Shown: piece after piece, positions 23,601-35,999 of the stretch | How positions within the stretch are numbered: position 1 is the stretch's first letter | Layout of the letters: the number at the start of each line of letters is the position of its first letter | NCBI RefSeq assembly: GCF_947507565.1 | Contig: NC_089187.1 | Coordinates: 2,542,001-2,606,000 of the forward strand | Origin: Oscarella lobularis | Taxonomy: Eukaryota > Porifera > Homoscleromorpha > Homosclerophorida > Oscarellidae | Reading direction: 5' to 3' | DNA length: 64,000 nucleotides | Made by a program: the position numbers and the translations under genes | The notes under the pieces: model-generated | Seen by the model: only the letters and a program-made list of their open reading frames with translations | Told to the model about the DNA's origin: nothing | Databases searched by the model: none

Positions 23601-26600
23601 GCCGTCGCGGACGAAGCGGTCGACGAATTAAAACGCACATTCGGACGCGAGATTTTGACGTTGCAGCGCGAACGCGACGCGCTGAAGGATCGTCTCGCCC
23701 GTCAGGAGGAGACAAGTCGAACATTCGCTTCGGTGATCGTCGAAAAAGAGCGTCTTGAGAAAGCGTTAGGCGACTATCGCGCTCAATTGAGCGCTAAGCA
23801 GCGAGAGCGCGAGGATCTCGAGGGCGATTTAGCGCGTGAGAAAGCAGCGCTTGAAGTGCAGTTAATTGAGAAGGAACGGCTTGAACAGCTGATTCGTTCC
23901 AAGGAGGATTTAGAGAGGGATCTTGTTGGACAAAAGGCGACGTTGGAGACGAATTTGGAGGAGATTCAGAATCGTCTCAAAGCGAAAGGCGACGAATTGG
24001 TCGTCTATGAGAGATCCTTGTCGGAGAAGACGTCGGAGATGGAACGGCGCGAGGAGGAGATGCGCGAGGCGTGCGAGCGCGATATCGCCGACGCGGAGAA
24101 GCGGCACGCTGCGAAGGAAGCCGTCGAATTGGAGTCGTTGTCCCAACGGCATCGCGTGGAGTTGGAGGCGATTGCGAGCGAGAATCAACGCCGGGTTGAT
24201 GATCTCGAGGAGGAGCATGAACGAAAGGTACCTCCGTTTGATTAGGAGTGAGATATGAAAAAGGTCGTGGGAACGGTTTGCTGCATGCGAAGCGGATGTG
24301 CGAAAGATCCGGTGTTCTCGCTTGAATAAACGTCAATGTATATAAAACGTGTGTTTGTGGCTTCGCCGACGGGAGAAGAGCGCGAGAACACCGGATCCTG
24401 TACGTCCAGCCTCCAATCCCTTAGAGGTTTCCGTATATATAAGGCTTTGATAGGTAGAGAACGAAGTGTCCGTCTTCTTAGGAAATCGTAGAGCCGTCTT
24501 TAGAAATATTTTCCTTTTTAAGTACCCCTCTGTAGAGGAGTTGCTATAGAAAAAAAGGTCAGTTTTTACATAGGAATCGATTGAAAAACGATATATATAA
24601 TTAGACAAAGCGTCCGGTTTTGAGAGACGTTCTGTCCTCTCTAAAATTGTCTTCGTTTTCGTACCGACCCTTAGAGCTAAAGCCAGTACTTTGAGAAGAG
24701 TTACTATAGGAAAAAAGGAATCATAACTCCATAGTACATAATTTTGGTACGTAGAGATACGATAGACTCTCTAGAATTGTCTATTTTTTCGTACTGACCC
24801 TTAGAGCTTTGAGAAGAGTTACTATAGAATAAAAGTCAATTTCTTCGTTTTTTAGATCGAGGAATTGAAGAAGGATATTCGCAGTCAATTGGAGACGAAG
24901 AAACGTCAGGAAATCGCGACCGTTCGCGAAGTCCACGAACGCGAACAGGCTCGCGCCGTCGACGCGGCGCTCGTCGAACAGCGACGCGAACACGAGCTCG
25001 CCGTCGAGGCGGCACTGGGCAGACAGCGACGCGAACACGAGATCGTCGTCGACGCGCTGCGACGCGACGCGCAGGACGAACTACGACGAAAAATGGAGAA
25101 ATACGCGTCGGATTTGGCGCGGGCTCATCAAATGGAAATCGATCTTTTAGGGCAGGGGCACGACGAGGATCAAACGCAGCAGTTGGAGCTCTTACGTAGT
25201 CAGTGTGACGATCGTATAAAGGAGTTTAGGAGTGAGTATGAGACTCAGATTGATGAGATGAGGAGGAGACACGTAACGGAAGTCGAGGAATTAAAGAGGG
25301 ACCACGAGACGAATCTAGAGACTCTGACTCATCAGTTGAAGACGGAATACGAGGCGGAAGTCATGGAGTTAAGGAGAGAACACGAGACGAATCTAGAGAC
25401 TTTGAAGACTGAAGACGCGACTGAAGTCGAGAATCAGGCGAAAAAATTAAAGAGGGATCACGAGATGAGTCTAGAGACTCTGACGCAGGAGTTCCAGCAT
25501 CAAATGAACGATTTAAAGGCACAACACGCGACTGAAGTCGAGAATCGGGCGAAAGAATTAAAGAGGGATCACGAGATGAATCTAGAGACTCTGACGCAGG
25601 AATTTGAACAGCAGATAAACGATTTAAAGAGAGAACACGCAATGGAAGTCGAGAATCAGACGAGAGAATTAAAGAGGGACCATGAAATGAGTCTAGAGAC
25701 TCTGTCACAGCAGTTTGAAGACCAGATAAACGATTTAAAGAGAGAACACGCAGCGGAAGTCGAGAATCAGACGAAAGAATTGAAGAGAGACCATGAAATG
25801 AGTCTAGAGACTCTGACGCAGGAGTTTGAACACCAGATGAACGATTTAAAAGCAGAACACGCGACAGAAGTCGAGAATCAGACGAGAGAATTAAAGAGGG
25901 ACCACGAAATGAGTCTAGAGACTCTGACACAAGAGTTCAAGCTTCAGATGAACGATTTAAGGCGAGAACACGCGATAGAAATCGAGAAAAGGACGGAGCA
26001 GTTGGAATCTCTCAAGTCTCGTATTGACGAATTAAAAGGCGAGCGTTCGACGGAAGTCGACGACGTGGCGAAACGATACGACGATCGCGTGGAAGCGCTG
26101 AGAACGGACTACGAATTTCAGCTCGACGAGACGGAGAAACGGCACGCGACGGAGTTGGAGGAATTGCGACGACAATGGGACGAAGAACGAAGCAAGGAAC
26201 GCGAAGGATTTCGCGTGGAATTAGAAAAAATATCGCAATCGCGTGACGAGGAAATGGAGAATCTTCGGCGTGCTTTGCTCGACGAGAAACGCGTCGCTTT
26301 GGACGAATTGAACGACGATTTAGAGGCGCGCGCTCGCGACGTCGAACGACTTCGAAACGAGGCCGAAACGACGGAGCGTTCTCTCGTCGCTGATTGGAAG
26401 AACGAGGTACGTGAATTGGAAGCGAAACACGAGGTCGTTTTGAGCGAATTACGCGCTGACGGCGTCGCGGAGTTAGTCCGCTTGAAGGATCAACACGCGC
26501 AGGAAATTCAGGAGGCGATTAATGAAGCGGAGATGCGGTACATGGAGCGGGAGTTAGACGGGGACGCGCGTTTTGTGGAATTGAAGGACGAGTACGAAGC

Positions 26601-29600
26601 GAGGGAGAAGAGATATCGGTTGGAGTTGGTTGAATTGGAGTCGAGATTGCGGGATGAGTTCGCTAAGGAGCGCGCCGACGTGACGGCGGCGTGGAAGGAG
26701 GAGCATTCGAAGCGCGTGAGAGAGATACAGGCGCGAGATCGAGACGAATTGGATCGCGTGAAAGATCAGGTAAGAATAGTTAGAAATCTAGTGAGGGTCC
26801 CTTTTTGAAAACCTACCCTATGTCATGGTTTTTTATTTACGTTTGACGCTGGTGACGGCTCCTTAATTCTTATTGTCTAACTTTCTTTTTTGACGTACCC
26901 TATCCCTGTATTTTGTAGTTTTTCCTTTTCCGTTTGAACCTAACGTCTCAACAGATAATCTTTTTTTATCTGGGAGTCCTATCTCCCCTTTACATACGTG
27001 TTTTATATGAGGGAGGGCTTTGTAGGCTTTCCTGTGGTAGCAGGACAATTATCTTACTTTTTTTTTCTAAGGCTGCTTGCGATCGGGATGAATTTGAGAA
27101 AGCCAAAGCCAATTTGGTCGACGTTCATCTGCGCGAGCTGAGGATCATGCGAGAGGAGAATGAGCGCGTGAGACTCGAGGCAAACGGGCTCATTGCGCGC
27201 TCTCTCGTCGAAATAACGACGCGCCACGCGTTGGAAGAAGAGACGGCGAGATTTCGTCACGTCGAAGAGATGGACGATCTTCGAAAGAAGCGGAAGGAAC
27301 TCGAGCGGCAATTCGACATTTTACGCGCGGAAAAAGACGACGAAATGCGTCGTCGAATAGAGGAGAATTCGACTCGACTAGCCGAAGAACACATGAAGAA
27401 ATTCCGCGAAATGACGAATAAACTCGTCGCTGAACAGGAGAACGAATTGGAGAGCGTGAGACGAGAAAATGAAGCGAAACTAGAGGAGGAGAGGAATCGT
27501 TTTGCTCGTTCTCTGGAGGAGGAAAACCTTCGACATCAAAGCGAATTAGACGAGGAAATGGGTCGACTTCAGAAGGAATTAGACGACGCTCTCGACGCGG
27601 AGAAATCGGCAAGCGAAAAGCGAATCGAGGAAATGGAAAGGGAGAAAAGCGAGCTTGAAGAGACTCACGCTCTCGACGTGGCGAGTCTGCGAGACCAATG
27701 GGAAAACGAGAAATCGGTCTCAATAGAAAATCTCATAGCAGAACACAAGCGGAAACTCGCAGACGGTATGAGCGATTTTGAGAAGCAAATCGAAGAGGCG
27801 AAAGCGAGGCGAGACGAGATGCTTGAGGCGCAAGTTCGCCGTCTTGAGGAGACGGGTTCGACGCAAATCGCCGACGTCGAGAAGCGTCTTCGCGCTCAAA
27901 TCGTCGCCCTGGAAACGGAGATTGAGTCGCGAGACGCTGCCGCGCTCGTCGCCGAAGCGCGTCGCGATGAGGAACGCTTCGCCGTCGAAGCGACGCAACG
28001 AAAAGAAATGGAGGAACTTGAGGGTGAGTTGAGACGTCAGATACGAGAAGGTGATGAGCGTCTCGACGCGGCGACGCGGACGAATGCGCGGCTTCAGGCG
28101 AGATTAAGCGCGGCGCTCGACGAGAGAAAGACAACGGATGACATGCTGGGAGAACGCGAGCGTAAGCTGAACGAAAGCGCGGCGCACTACGAGAGAATCG
28201 TACGAAGTAAAGACGGCGAAATCGAAGCGTTGGAGAACACGGTCGTAATTCAACGAACCGAGTCGGAAAAAGCGTTGGGGTACGTCGATCGGCTCTTGAC
28301 GGCGTTGCGAGATCTCGTCGGCGTTGTTGGCGCCGTCGAGGAAGCGGTGACGAAACCGGTGCCGTCGACGGCGGCGGAAACGCCGACGACGTCGCTTCAG
28401 ACGGACGAAGGCGTGTGCGACACGTCGCGACTCAGTTTGACCGACACGATGCTCGCTTCGACGTTTTTCGAAACGAGTCGGTCCGCCGTTGCCATGGCAA
28501 CGACGGCGAACGACGATGAGGACGAAGACGAGGAGGAGGAAGAGGAGGAGGACTTAGACGCTCTTGTTCAAGGTCGCGTCGTCGAGGCGAACGACGTCGG
28601 CGCGCGTCTTGGCGACGCCGTCGGACGGCTCGTCGACATGCTCGCCGTCGTTCAGACGCGTTTGAAGGAGGCGAACGAGCGCGTGATCGCCGAGGGAGCG
28701 GAGAAAGTGACGATGATGACGAAGCATACGGAGGAGTTGCAGCGATTGGCGGAAGAACGCGAGGATCTGCTACGACAGCTACGCGATTTGGATGAGGATC
28801 GCGACGCTGTGGATGTGGAGCGCGTGAAGCGAGAAGCGGCGGAGGCGCGGGTTCGAGAATTGGACGAAGCGCAGTGCGAACTCGTAGGGAAAGTGGAGGA
28901 CGTTTTGGACGAGATCAAAGCGGCGGGCGTCGACGAATTGAAAGCGGAATTGGAGACGGAACGCGCGACGAGAGTTCGTCTGAGCGACGAGCTCGAAACG
29001 ATGCGACAACGAGAGGAGACGGTCGATTCAAGTGTCGTCGAGTTGGACGAATTAAAAAGTCAAATGGCGGACCTTCAGGAACGCTTTGTCGTCGTCGAAA
29101 CGAGTCTCGTCGACGTGCGACGCGAGAAGGAGAACGTCGAAGAGGAAAGGGAGCGACTGAGAGCCGAGGTGACGGAGCTTCAACGTCGTTTAGACGACGA
29201 GGAAGAGACGGACGTTCTCCGAAACGAATTGGCGCGGGAGCGAGAGGAAAACGCGCGCCAAACGTCGACAATCGAGCAATTAAAAACAGACATAGCCGTT
29301 CTCGAAGAGCGTTTAGAAGACGGGGAACTAGAGAGGGAATTAACGAAAGAAACGTCCGAAATTGAAACGAAGCTCGGCGTTCTTCAACGCGAGAAAGACG
29401 AGCGAGAACGCGAGCTTCTTCGCGTCGTCGCCGACTACGAAAATCACGTGAAACAGCGCGACGATTTCGTCCGCGATTTGGAGACGCAACTTGAGTCGAG
29501 CGAGAACGCCGCGTCGCGCGTCACCGACGCTCTGGAGAGCGCCAAGGAAGAGCTCGTCTTGACGCAACGCCAATTAGGCGAAACGGAGACGGAATGCTCG

Positions 29601-32600
29601 GATTTGGAGTGTCGATCGACGGAGATGGAGGATCGATTGCGACGCTGGGCGGCGACGGAGATGGTCTATCAGCGTCAAATTGCCGCGCTGACGGAAGAGC
29701 GTGCGTCGGAGCGACGTTTTTCCGCGTATAGGCGCGTTGTTTTGGAGATTGTTGGTGGCGAGGCGGCGGAGGGGGATGAGCTCGAAGCGCTTCGTACGAC
29801 GTTTGCGGCGAAGGAGACGATGATTGACGAGTTAAGGCGTCGACTTCGTGCGAGTGAGGAGACGATGAAAGAGCGCGATCGTTTCGTTGCTGAAATGGAG
29901 GAACGTTTCGTCGGATATAAGCGAAAGTTGGCCGTTTTGTTAGGCGATGTTGACGGTGAAGGCGATGCGGATGCATTGGAGGCGTTGCGCGGCGTTTTGG
30001 CGTCGAAACAGCGCGTTATCGCCGAGCTGCAGAGTCGTGTGAATCAGGTTATCGGCGTTTCGCAGGCGAGAGGTCGGGAGGTGAAGGAGGCGCGGGAAGA
30101 GGTCGAGCAGCTTCGAGTCAAATTGGAGAGAAGTCACGGGGAGTTAAAAAAGGCCCAGCAGTATCAAGTCGAATTGGAGAGAAGCCGCGAGGAATTAAAT
30201 CAACTTAGAGAGAAGATAGAACAGCAAAATGAAGGTACGAAACAAGATAATAAATAAATAAATAAATAAATAAATATACGTATATATGAACATGTACTTA
30301 TTTTTAAGATCTTGTTGATGGTGACGTTGATGATGATGATGACGTCAACGGCGATGACGGCGACGCGGTTGAACGGCTGGCGGCGGAAGTTTCGCGATGC
30401 GTCGAACTGGATCGAGGATTGGTCGACTTGCTCAATACGGAACTTGGCGACGAGCGGGAAACGACGTCACGTGATGGATCGAGTCTCGAAATGTCGGCGG
30501 AGAGAGACGGCGAAGATATGGGATTAGCCGTCGAGGTGAGAAAAGGATCCGCGCGTGCGTAATTAATACTATTTTTTATTATTATTTTATTTCTAGGAGA
30601 TGGCGCGGAATGTTCATTCGGCGGCGATGGAAGTCAAAGCGTTGTCGGAAGATCTTCAACTCCGGTCGAGAATGTGATCTTTTATTTTTTTCGAGGGGTT
30701 ATCTTTGTCTAAGTTTACGCGTTGATTCGCGCAGAAATGGTGCCGTTGCCGGCGTCGGAGAGCCGTTTGATGCCGACGACAATTCCGCCGCCGACCTTGA
30801 AGATCGAATACGAAGAATTTATAATCTACTCAAAACCGTTCAGACAGAAGCCTATGAAAATGTAAGAAAAAAATCAAATGAGAGTATAAATATTTATTGT
30901 GTTATTAGACGTCTCAAATTATTGGGAAACTGCGATCTCTTGCTTCTCGACAAGGCGACAGTTCTCACTGTAAGACACTCAGAAGAGAAATAAACCTAAA
31001 GGCGATTTTTTTCTTAAGCTGATGGAGGTTTAGTGGAAATTCTACGCAAGGCGGTCCAAGCGGATCGTTCCCAGTCTTCCCAGCAGCTCGTCGAATTGCG
31101 CGCGGCGCTCGAAGCGATGAACGCGTCGCTCGCCGACGAAACGAAGCGCGCCGAGGGCGTGCGACGCGCCTACGCCGACGCACAGGCAAAAGTCGGCGAA
31201 TTAGAAGAGAAACTACGCGAGGAACGTGCGCGACTCCGCGCCGAAGAACTCCGCGAAGTGGAGCTGAAAAACGCGATCGCCGACACGACGCGCGAGCTCC
31301 AACGAGCGAAAGAACATCTCGAGTCGAAGCAGAAGATTTCGAATCGACTCGAAGCGGCGTTGACGGAGGAACAGGCGCGAGTTGACGGCCTTGAACGGGA
31401 TCTTGTCTCTGAGAGGGATCGACGGCGGAAAACGGCGGAAGCGTTGGAACGCGAATGCGCGACGGTGACGCAGTTGAATTCGCTGCTTGAGTCGGAACGC
31501 GCGGCGAAGAATGTCGTCGAGGCGCGGCTGCGATCGCAGCGCGCGCAAGTCGATGAGTGGAGCACGCAGTTGGAGTCTGGTCGTGCGACTATCGGGTCTC
31601 TTGAGTCGGCGTTGCAGACGACGCGGCGCGACGCTGACGCGGAGACGCGCGCGCGACGAATTTTGGAGAAAGAGAAGGCGGACTTGGAGTCGGCCTTGGG
31701 CGAGATGGAGCGACGCGTCGTCGCGGCGGAGCGGAGTCGCGACGAGAGTCGAGTGAAGAGTCGGAGAAAATTGGCGGCGATGGAGCGCGTGGAAGAAGAA
31801 CGGGCGCGCGAGCGAGAAGCGGAGATGGCGAGGGAATTGGAAAGAGCGGCGGAACGCGAACGAGAAAAACTCCGCGAAGGTGAGCTCGAAGCGGCGCGTG
31901 AATCGCAGCGCGACGCCGAACGACGACGCGAACGCGAGCGAGAGAAGGAACGCGAGACGGAGCGGAAGCGCGAGGCGGAAGCGCGTCGCGAGTGGCGTCG
32001 TCGCGAGACGGAATTAAAGCGGCGGATCGCTGAATTAGAACGACGATTAATAGCGCCGCCGACTATGGATGAAAATACGCGGCAACTTCTCGTGGATATG
32101 CGGTCGAATATAGAGAAATTAACGAAGGAAAAGAGCGAGTTGTATCGCCAATTAGTTACTCTTGAAGAGGCGGCGAATGCTTATCGTCGACGCGACAGAG
32201 AACTAGCCGAAGTAAGATACATTAGAGATATCGTTTCCTAACTAAAGAGAGCTCTCTTTCTCTCTAAGGCGGCGTCTATGCAAGACAGAGTAACCGAACT
32301 CGAAACGGCGTTGAGTCTACGAAGCGAAGAAGTCGAGAAACTTCGGAAGAAAACGACGAACGAGGTCCTAAAAAGCGTATTTCTCTCGCTAATTCGATTT
32401 TTTTCTCTATAGGCGCGTTGCTTTTATGATTTCTTTGTTCGCACCGAAGGCCTGCGACGCGCTTTGGTCTACCAAAAACGTTTTCTTCTCGTTCGTTTGA
32501 GCGGATTTCAAGACTGCGAAAAAGCGGCTCTCGCTCTCTTATCGACCATGGGTGCCGTCGACGTCGATGACGGCACGCGTTTCTCGCGTCGTCGTTCGGC

Positions 32601-32808
32601 GCGACGACGATTTCGATCGGCGATTCTCGTCGTCGTGGCGATTTTTCGTTTGCGACGGCAAGCGGCGAAATGGTGCCGTCACGGGTATCCGCCCATGCGT
32701 GCCGTCGTACGAAAGCATCCCACTTATCGACCCGGAAAAGGGCGTTATTTTCTTGACGATCACGTGATGTATAAATCGACGACGAGAGACGAGAGACGTT
32801 TTTATTGA
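20675..32808 (+). CDS. Pericentrin/AKAP9-like centrosomal coiled-coil protein
   Basis: A giant coiled-coil protein of roughly 3500 residues. The N-terminus MDETERKSKVEAGKAQ, spliced to LLKFRKKKARKKK, matches the AKAP9/pericentrin start (EAGKA-x-L-x2-FR then a Lys-rich patch). Main exons: 20675-20722, 20777-20950, 21018-21080, 21121-21360, 21408-24227, 24856-26769, 27072-30234, 30309-30535, several small ones, 31033-about 32212, and the final one from about 32413. The last exon carries a PACT domain (RTEGLRRALVYQKRFLLV, then GFQDCE, then RFRSAILVVVAIFRL), which in this family targets centrosomes and binds calmodulin. Nearly everything between is Glu/Arg/Lys-rich heptad coiled coil. An acidic break lies near 28500-28560. 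Function as a pericentriolar scaffold is family knowledge. AKAP9 and pericentrin cannot be separated by eye. Confidence 0.88.
22290..23240 (+). repeat. In-frame tandem repeats in coiled coil, block 1
   Basis: About six imperfect units of roughly 45-55 codons recur. Each contains ERVSDLDARAxSLEAALKRE, REEKATLEVQ and ESEKVKxLETQLQxKENE. DNA similarity between units is high, including synonymous positions, so the expansion is recent in origin. The repeats lie in the 21408-24227 exon. Confidence 0.85.
24228..24855 (+). repeat. Long intron with inverted and direct repeats
   Basis: At 628 bp this is one of the longest introns in the window. It holds a perfect 16-bp inverted repeat (GATCCGGTGTTCTCGC at 24306-24321 and its complement at 24382-24397, 60-bp loop). 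It also holds two or three imperfect copies of a unit of roughly 130 bp, seen as CTCTCTARAATTGTCT...GACCCTTAGAGCT...GAGAAGAGTTACTATAG near 24640-24710 and 24765-24830. These may be remains of small mobile elements. Confidence 0.6.
25270..25990 (+). repeat. In-frame tandem repeats in coiled coil, block 2
   Basis: About seven units of close to 38 codons (about 114 bp) recur, each with the pattern ATEVENQTKELKRDHEMSLE followed by TLTQEFEHQMNDLKxEH. Adjacent copies are nearly identical in DNA. They lie in the 24856-26769 exon. The unit differs in sequence and length from block 1, so the two expansions were independent. Confidence 0.88.
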
Positions 32809-33104
32809 GGAGAAGAGGCGGTGGCGATAATTAAAATTATGTATATTGTATTGCGCGCGCACATGTTCGATGTACTGTGTTTTAAATAATTGATTATCTG
32901 ACTATATGTACGCTGGATGCGTTTCTTTGTAGAAAATGATGATGAAATCGTTCGACAGCAATTATACGTCAATTTTCAAGGTAAATAATAATAATATAAA
33001 TGTTTAATAAATCAATCTCTGAATCAGTGTGTCTAACATACGGGACACGTCAATTTCAAGCAAAAAGGTGCACGCGGTGTTTCGGTGTAGATAGCGGCCT
33101 TTTC

Positions 33105-33920
33105 TCACTGTTCTACTTTCAGCAGGACGGTGCGAATGACGATGCCTACGTGTCCTGTCAGATTCAACTTGCACGCGAACGCCGTTTCCTCGTTCGGCGT
33201 CAAACTCGCCTCGGGAACGAAAAGAACCTTCCACACGGCATCGGCATCTCTCCACAGGCAAGCGCTACTCTGAAACGACCTCGAATAGTCGATCGTTCCA
33301 TTGCACGCGTCCCGAATGGGAACTTGGTAATTGGAATCATTTGCGATCACGTGCCAGCTAAGAGCGTCGTCCCCCGCCGCCGCAGCGGCCGCCGCAGACC
33401 CATATTGCACGCCGCACGCCGCGCTGACACCTCGTCGATCGTCGTTCCACGCGAAACGAAGATCGGCGCGCGTAAAAACGCTCGTTTCGTTCTTCGTAAG
33501 AAAACGCGTGGGCGCGGTCGGATTGACGACGTCGACGACGACGACGTCGGCGTCGCGAACGTACGAATCGTCGTTCATAGTCGTCACGGCGAAAAAACAC
33601 GTGAAATTGTATAAACCCGTCCTCGTAAATTTATCGCGTCGAAGGGTCATGATTGAAGACGTGGGCGTGGTCGATGCTATGCAGGCCGCCGATTGAGGCG
33701 ATTGCGTGCATAGCGGTAACGTTTTGCGTTCGAATTCGTCTAAATTGTGACCCTTGTTCTTAACGATCCCTTCCACCCAATTGTAGTGTAGTAGGAATCT
33801 CGTGTATTTGTGAAAGTTTTGAGCCTGTGACGTTAGTTTGCATTCCACTGCGATTTCTCCCTCGGATAGAATCCTCCTTTGGGGGACTCTTACGAAGTCT
33901 TGAGACGCTAGAGCGTACAT
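33105..33920 (-). CDS. Ig-like extracellular protein, unrecognised
   Basis: One long exon of about 271 codons; its 5' end is uncertain because an acceptor (TTTTTTAG) lies just upstream and an earlier signal-peptide exon is possible. Two segments show an Ig-fold pattern. The first has EIAVECKL, a Trp about 20 residues later, and GLYNFTCFF. The second has SWHVIAN and EETAFACKLNLTGH. Several N-x-S/T sequons and paired Cys support an extracellular product. An Ala run (A x7) and a run of V/D residues (DADVVVVDVV) are odd features. No membrane helix is seen. I do not recognise the family; a secreted or receptor ectodomain role is inferred. Confidence 0.5.
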   Translation of the reverse strand: MYALASQDFVRVPQRRILSEGEIAVECKLTSQAQNFHKYTRFLLHYNWVEGIVKNKGHNLDEFERKTLPLCTQSPQSAACIASTTPTSSIMTLRRDKFTRTGLYNFTCFFAVTTMNDDSYVRDADVVVVDVVNPTAPTRFLTKNETSVFTRADLRFAWNDDRRGVSAACGVQYGSAAAAAAAGDDALSWHVIANDSNYQVPIRDACNGTIDYSRSFQSSACLWRDADAVWKVLFVPEASLTPNEETAFACKLNLTGHVGIVIRTVLLKVEQ

Positions 33921-34555
33921 ATAAATAATAATACTGTACTAAAAAATCATAGTATTAGTCGGAGAAAATGTTTACTACATTTGATAATATGAAAGTAAAA
34001 TCCGAGAAGGATTAACGTTGCAAAAGTCCTCCTCCAATGCACGATCCCAGACATGAACAGACAAGCGAAACTCGTATATTTGCCTCGTTCACTTTCTTAT
34101 CTGCGTATAAGTAACAACGGATTGAAATTGAAACTTGGATATCTTATGACTCCCGCTTCTCGTTTTTTTCCTTACGATATACTAAAGAGTTCCGTAAGTT
34201 TTCCCGTTAGCACGGTAAATTGCGTCCAATTTGAAATCTCTCCGAGTCCACACGTTTCAACGCGCGACACCTCTTCGTATCGTACCCCCCGCGATTAGGA
34301 GAGATAACGTTAGCACGAATACAATGAATAGTGAAAAGGTTTAGTATAGACCCCGTAGTTCCCACTTAGGAGCCGCTAGATCGTCCAACGTGCTTCCACC
34401 CCCCTTTTCATTTAATTCCCCGTGATCTCGCACTCGGAGTGCGATAGTCGAGATAGCGGAATCGCTCCTACGCGACGGCTTTCGCAGAATCTAGCAACGT
34501 TGCTATCGAAAGCGAAATAGTAGTCCAATAGGATTTCATAGGTACTACACTGACT
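33921..34555. other. Intergenic stretch between Ig-like gene and ALG10
   Basis: No well-supported gene. On the minus strand, 34050-33980 contains an ATG followed by a short hydrophobic run (MSGIVHWRRT, then LILLGFYFHII). It could be a signal-peptide exon of the Ig-like gene, but the phase to the next exon does not fit with a plain GT donor. Nothing else is recognised. Confidence 0.35.
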
Positions 34556-35956
34556 CTACCACATGAATCGTTGAAGCTGTTCGGGCTCGTGAGCCCACAC
34601 AAACGGTCTAAATAGAAAAAGACTGAAAACGATTGCGTTCACGACGACATAGAGGAGAAATTCGACCCAGAGAATCGCTCCGAAACTCGATCGTCCTAAA
34701 TGCAATCGTAGCAACATATACGGCACGACGAAGTATCGGAATTCGACGAGACGTTGCGGCACGATGCAGAGAGCCGTACAGAGAAGGAATCCCAGTTGCC
34801 ATAGCAAAGCGCCGACGCGAGATTTGGCTCCGACTTGCTCCTCGTTCGCTCGCACGTGAAGGAGAAGCGCGGCGATGGGATAGACGGGAATCCACGCGTA
34901 TTTCATTAGGCGATTTTGCGCGAAGAATTTTCGCCATATGTAGAAGGTAAAATGACGATTATCGTCGCGCAGATAGGGATGAATGATGGTGTAGTTTTTT
35001 ATGATGAGAAAGAGGACGGAGACGATGAGGGGTATAAGGAGAATGAGTCGTATGCCGAGACGAAGAATTCGTCCAATCGACGTTCTAAGATTTGACGGAT
35101 TCACGAAATGAGGTAAGCCCATTGCGAGAACGAAGACGTAGAAGTAGAGCATCTGCATGAGATGGAACGAGGCCACGTGACTCGTACGATCGCCCACGAC
35201 GATTCCTCCGTTCCAATAGAGAAATATCGCGAAGAGATAGACGACGATTCCGTACGGCAACGCGAACCAAAATACGCGACGTAGCCCCGTAATTGTCGCC
35301 GTTGCCATAGCAATTAAAAAATCGAAATCCGATTTTTTGTCGTCTTTTTGTTTTTTCTCGGCGACGACTTCCGCGTCGCGTAGAACGGCGACGGCGAGCG
35401 AGAATCCCACCCAGATGATATTCGTTTGTCGGCACGTGACTGCGAGCGCGCCGACGAAGGCGCTCGACCAATTGCGTCCCTTTAGGGCGAGCAAATACGT
35501 TAATAGAACGAAAAACGTCGACGCGACGTCCGTGTAGTAAAGAAACGCGTAGAAATAGAAAAGCGGGAAGAAACCCAGTAGAATAACAGCCACGCGATCG
35601 TTGCCATAGAGATACGAATGAATTTTGTATAGGAGATAAAGAGTTGCGATCCAGAAGAGGAGACTATGCAATCGAAGGGAAAGAGTCGTGCAGAGAGGAG
35701 TGGGCGTGGTTCCCAGCATCGCTGCGACGGGTTCGAGTACGACGATCGACGCGACGTACAGTCCCGGAAGTGTCGTCAGCTTGGGATCCCAGTAGGTGAA
35801 GTTGCGCGCGCAGTATCGTTGCGCTTGGGGCACGTGGAAGATTTCGTCCATGTACGGCGTTTGTTGGATCGTCGAGACGGCGACGAAGAGGCCGCACGTC
35901 AGCGCGAGGGATCCGACTAGCAGCGACGACGTTGCTAACGCGAAAGGTGAGCTCAT
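34556..35956 (-). CDS. ALG10: Dolichyl-P-Glc alpha-1,2-glucosyltransferase ALG10
   Basis: A single exon of 466 codons. The N-terminal helix is followed by PYMDEIFHVPQAQRYC and F-x-YWDPKLTTLPGLY, the signature of ALG10/DIE2. This ER membrane enzyme adds the third, terminal glucose to the lipid-linked oligosaccharide used for N-glycosylation. About a dozen hydrophobic helices follow, with a charged loop after VAEKKQKDDKKSD. Length is typical for the family. The lack of introns stands out beside intron-rich neighbours and may reflect ancestral retroposition. It is transcribed away from the 36-38 kb gap. Confidence 0.95.
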   Translation of the reverse strand: MSSPFALATSSLLVGSLALTCGLFVAVSTIQQTPYMDEIFHVPQAQRYCARNFTYWDPKLTTLPGLYVASIVVLEPVAAMLGTTPTPLCTTLSLRLHSLLFWIATLYLLYKIHSYLYGNDRVAVILLGFFPLFYFYAFLYYTDVASTFFVLLTYLLALKGRNWSSAFVGALAVTCRQTNIIWVGFSLAVAVLRDAEVVAEKKQKDDKKSDFDFLIAMATATITGLRRVFWFALPYGIVVYLFAIFLYWNGGIVVGDRTSHVASFHLMQMLYFYVFVLAMGLPHFVNPSNLRTSIGRILRLGIRLILLIPLIVSVLFLIIKNYTIIHPYLRDDNRHFTFYIWRKFFAQNRLMKYAWIPVYPIAALLLHVRANEEQVGAKSRVGALLWQLGFLLCTALCIVPQRLVEFRYFVVPYMLLRLHLGRSSFGAILWVEFLLYVVVNAIVFSLFLFRPFVWAHEPEQLQRFMW

Positions 35957-35999
35957 TTTCGAGAGGGAAGAGATTCGCTTCGAAGTCGTTATTGTTACG

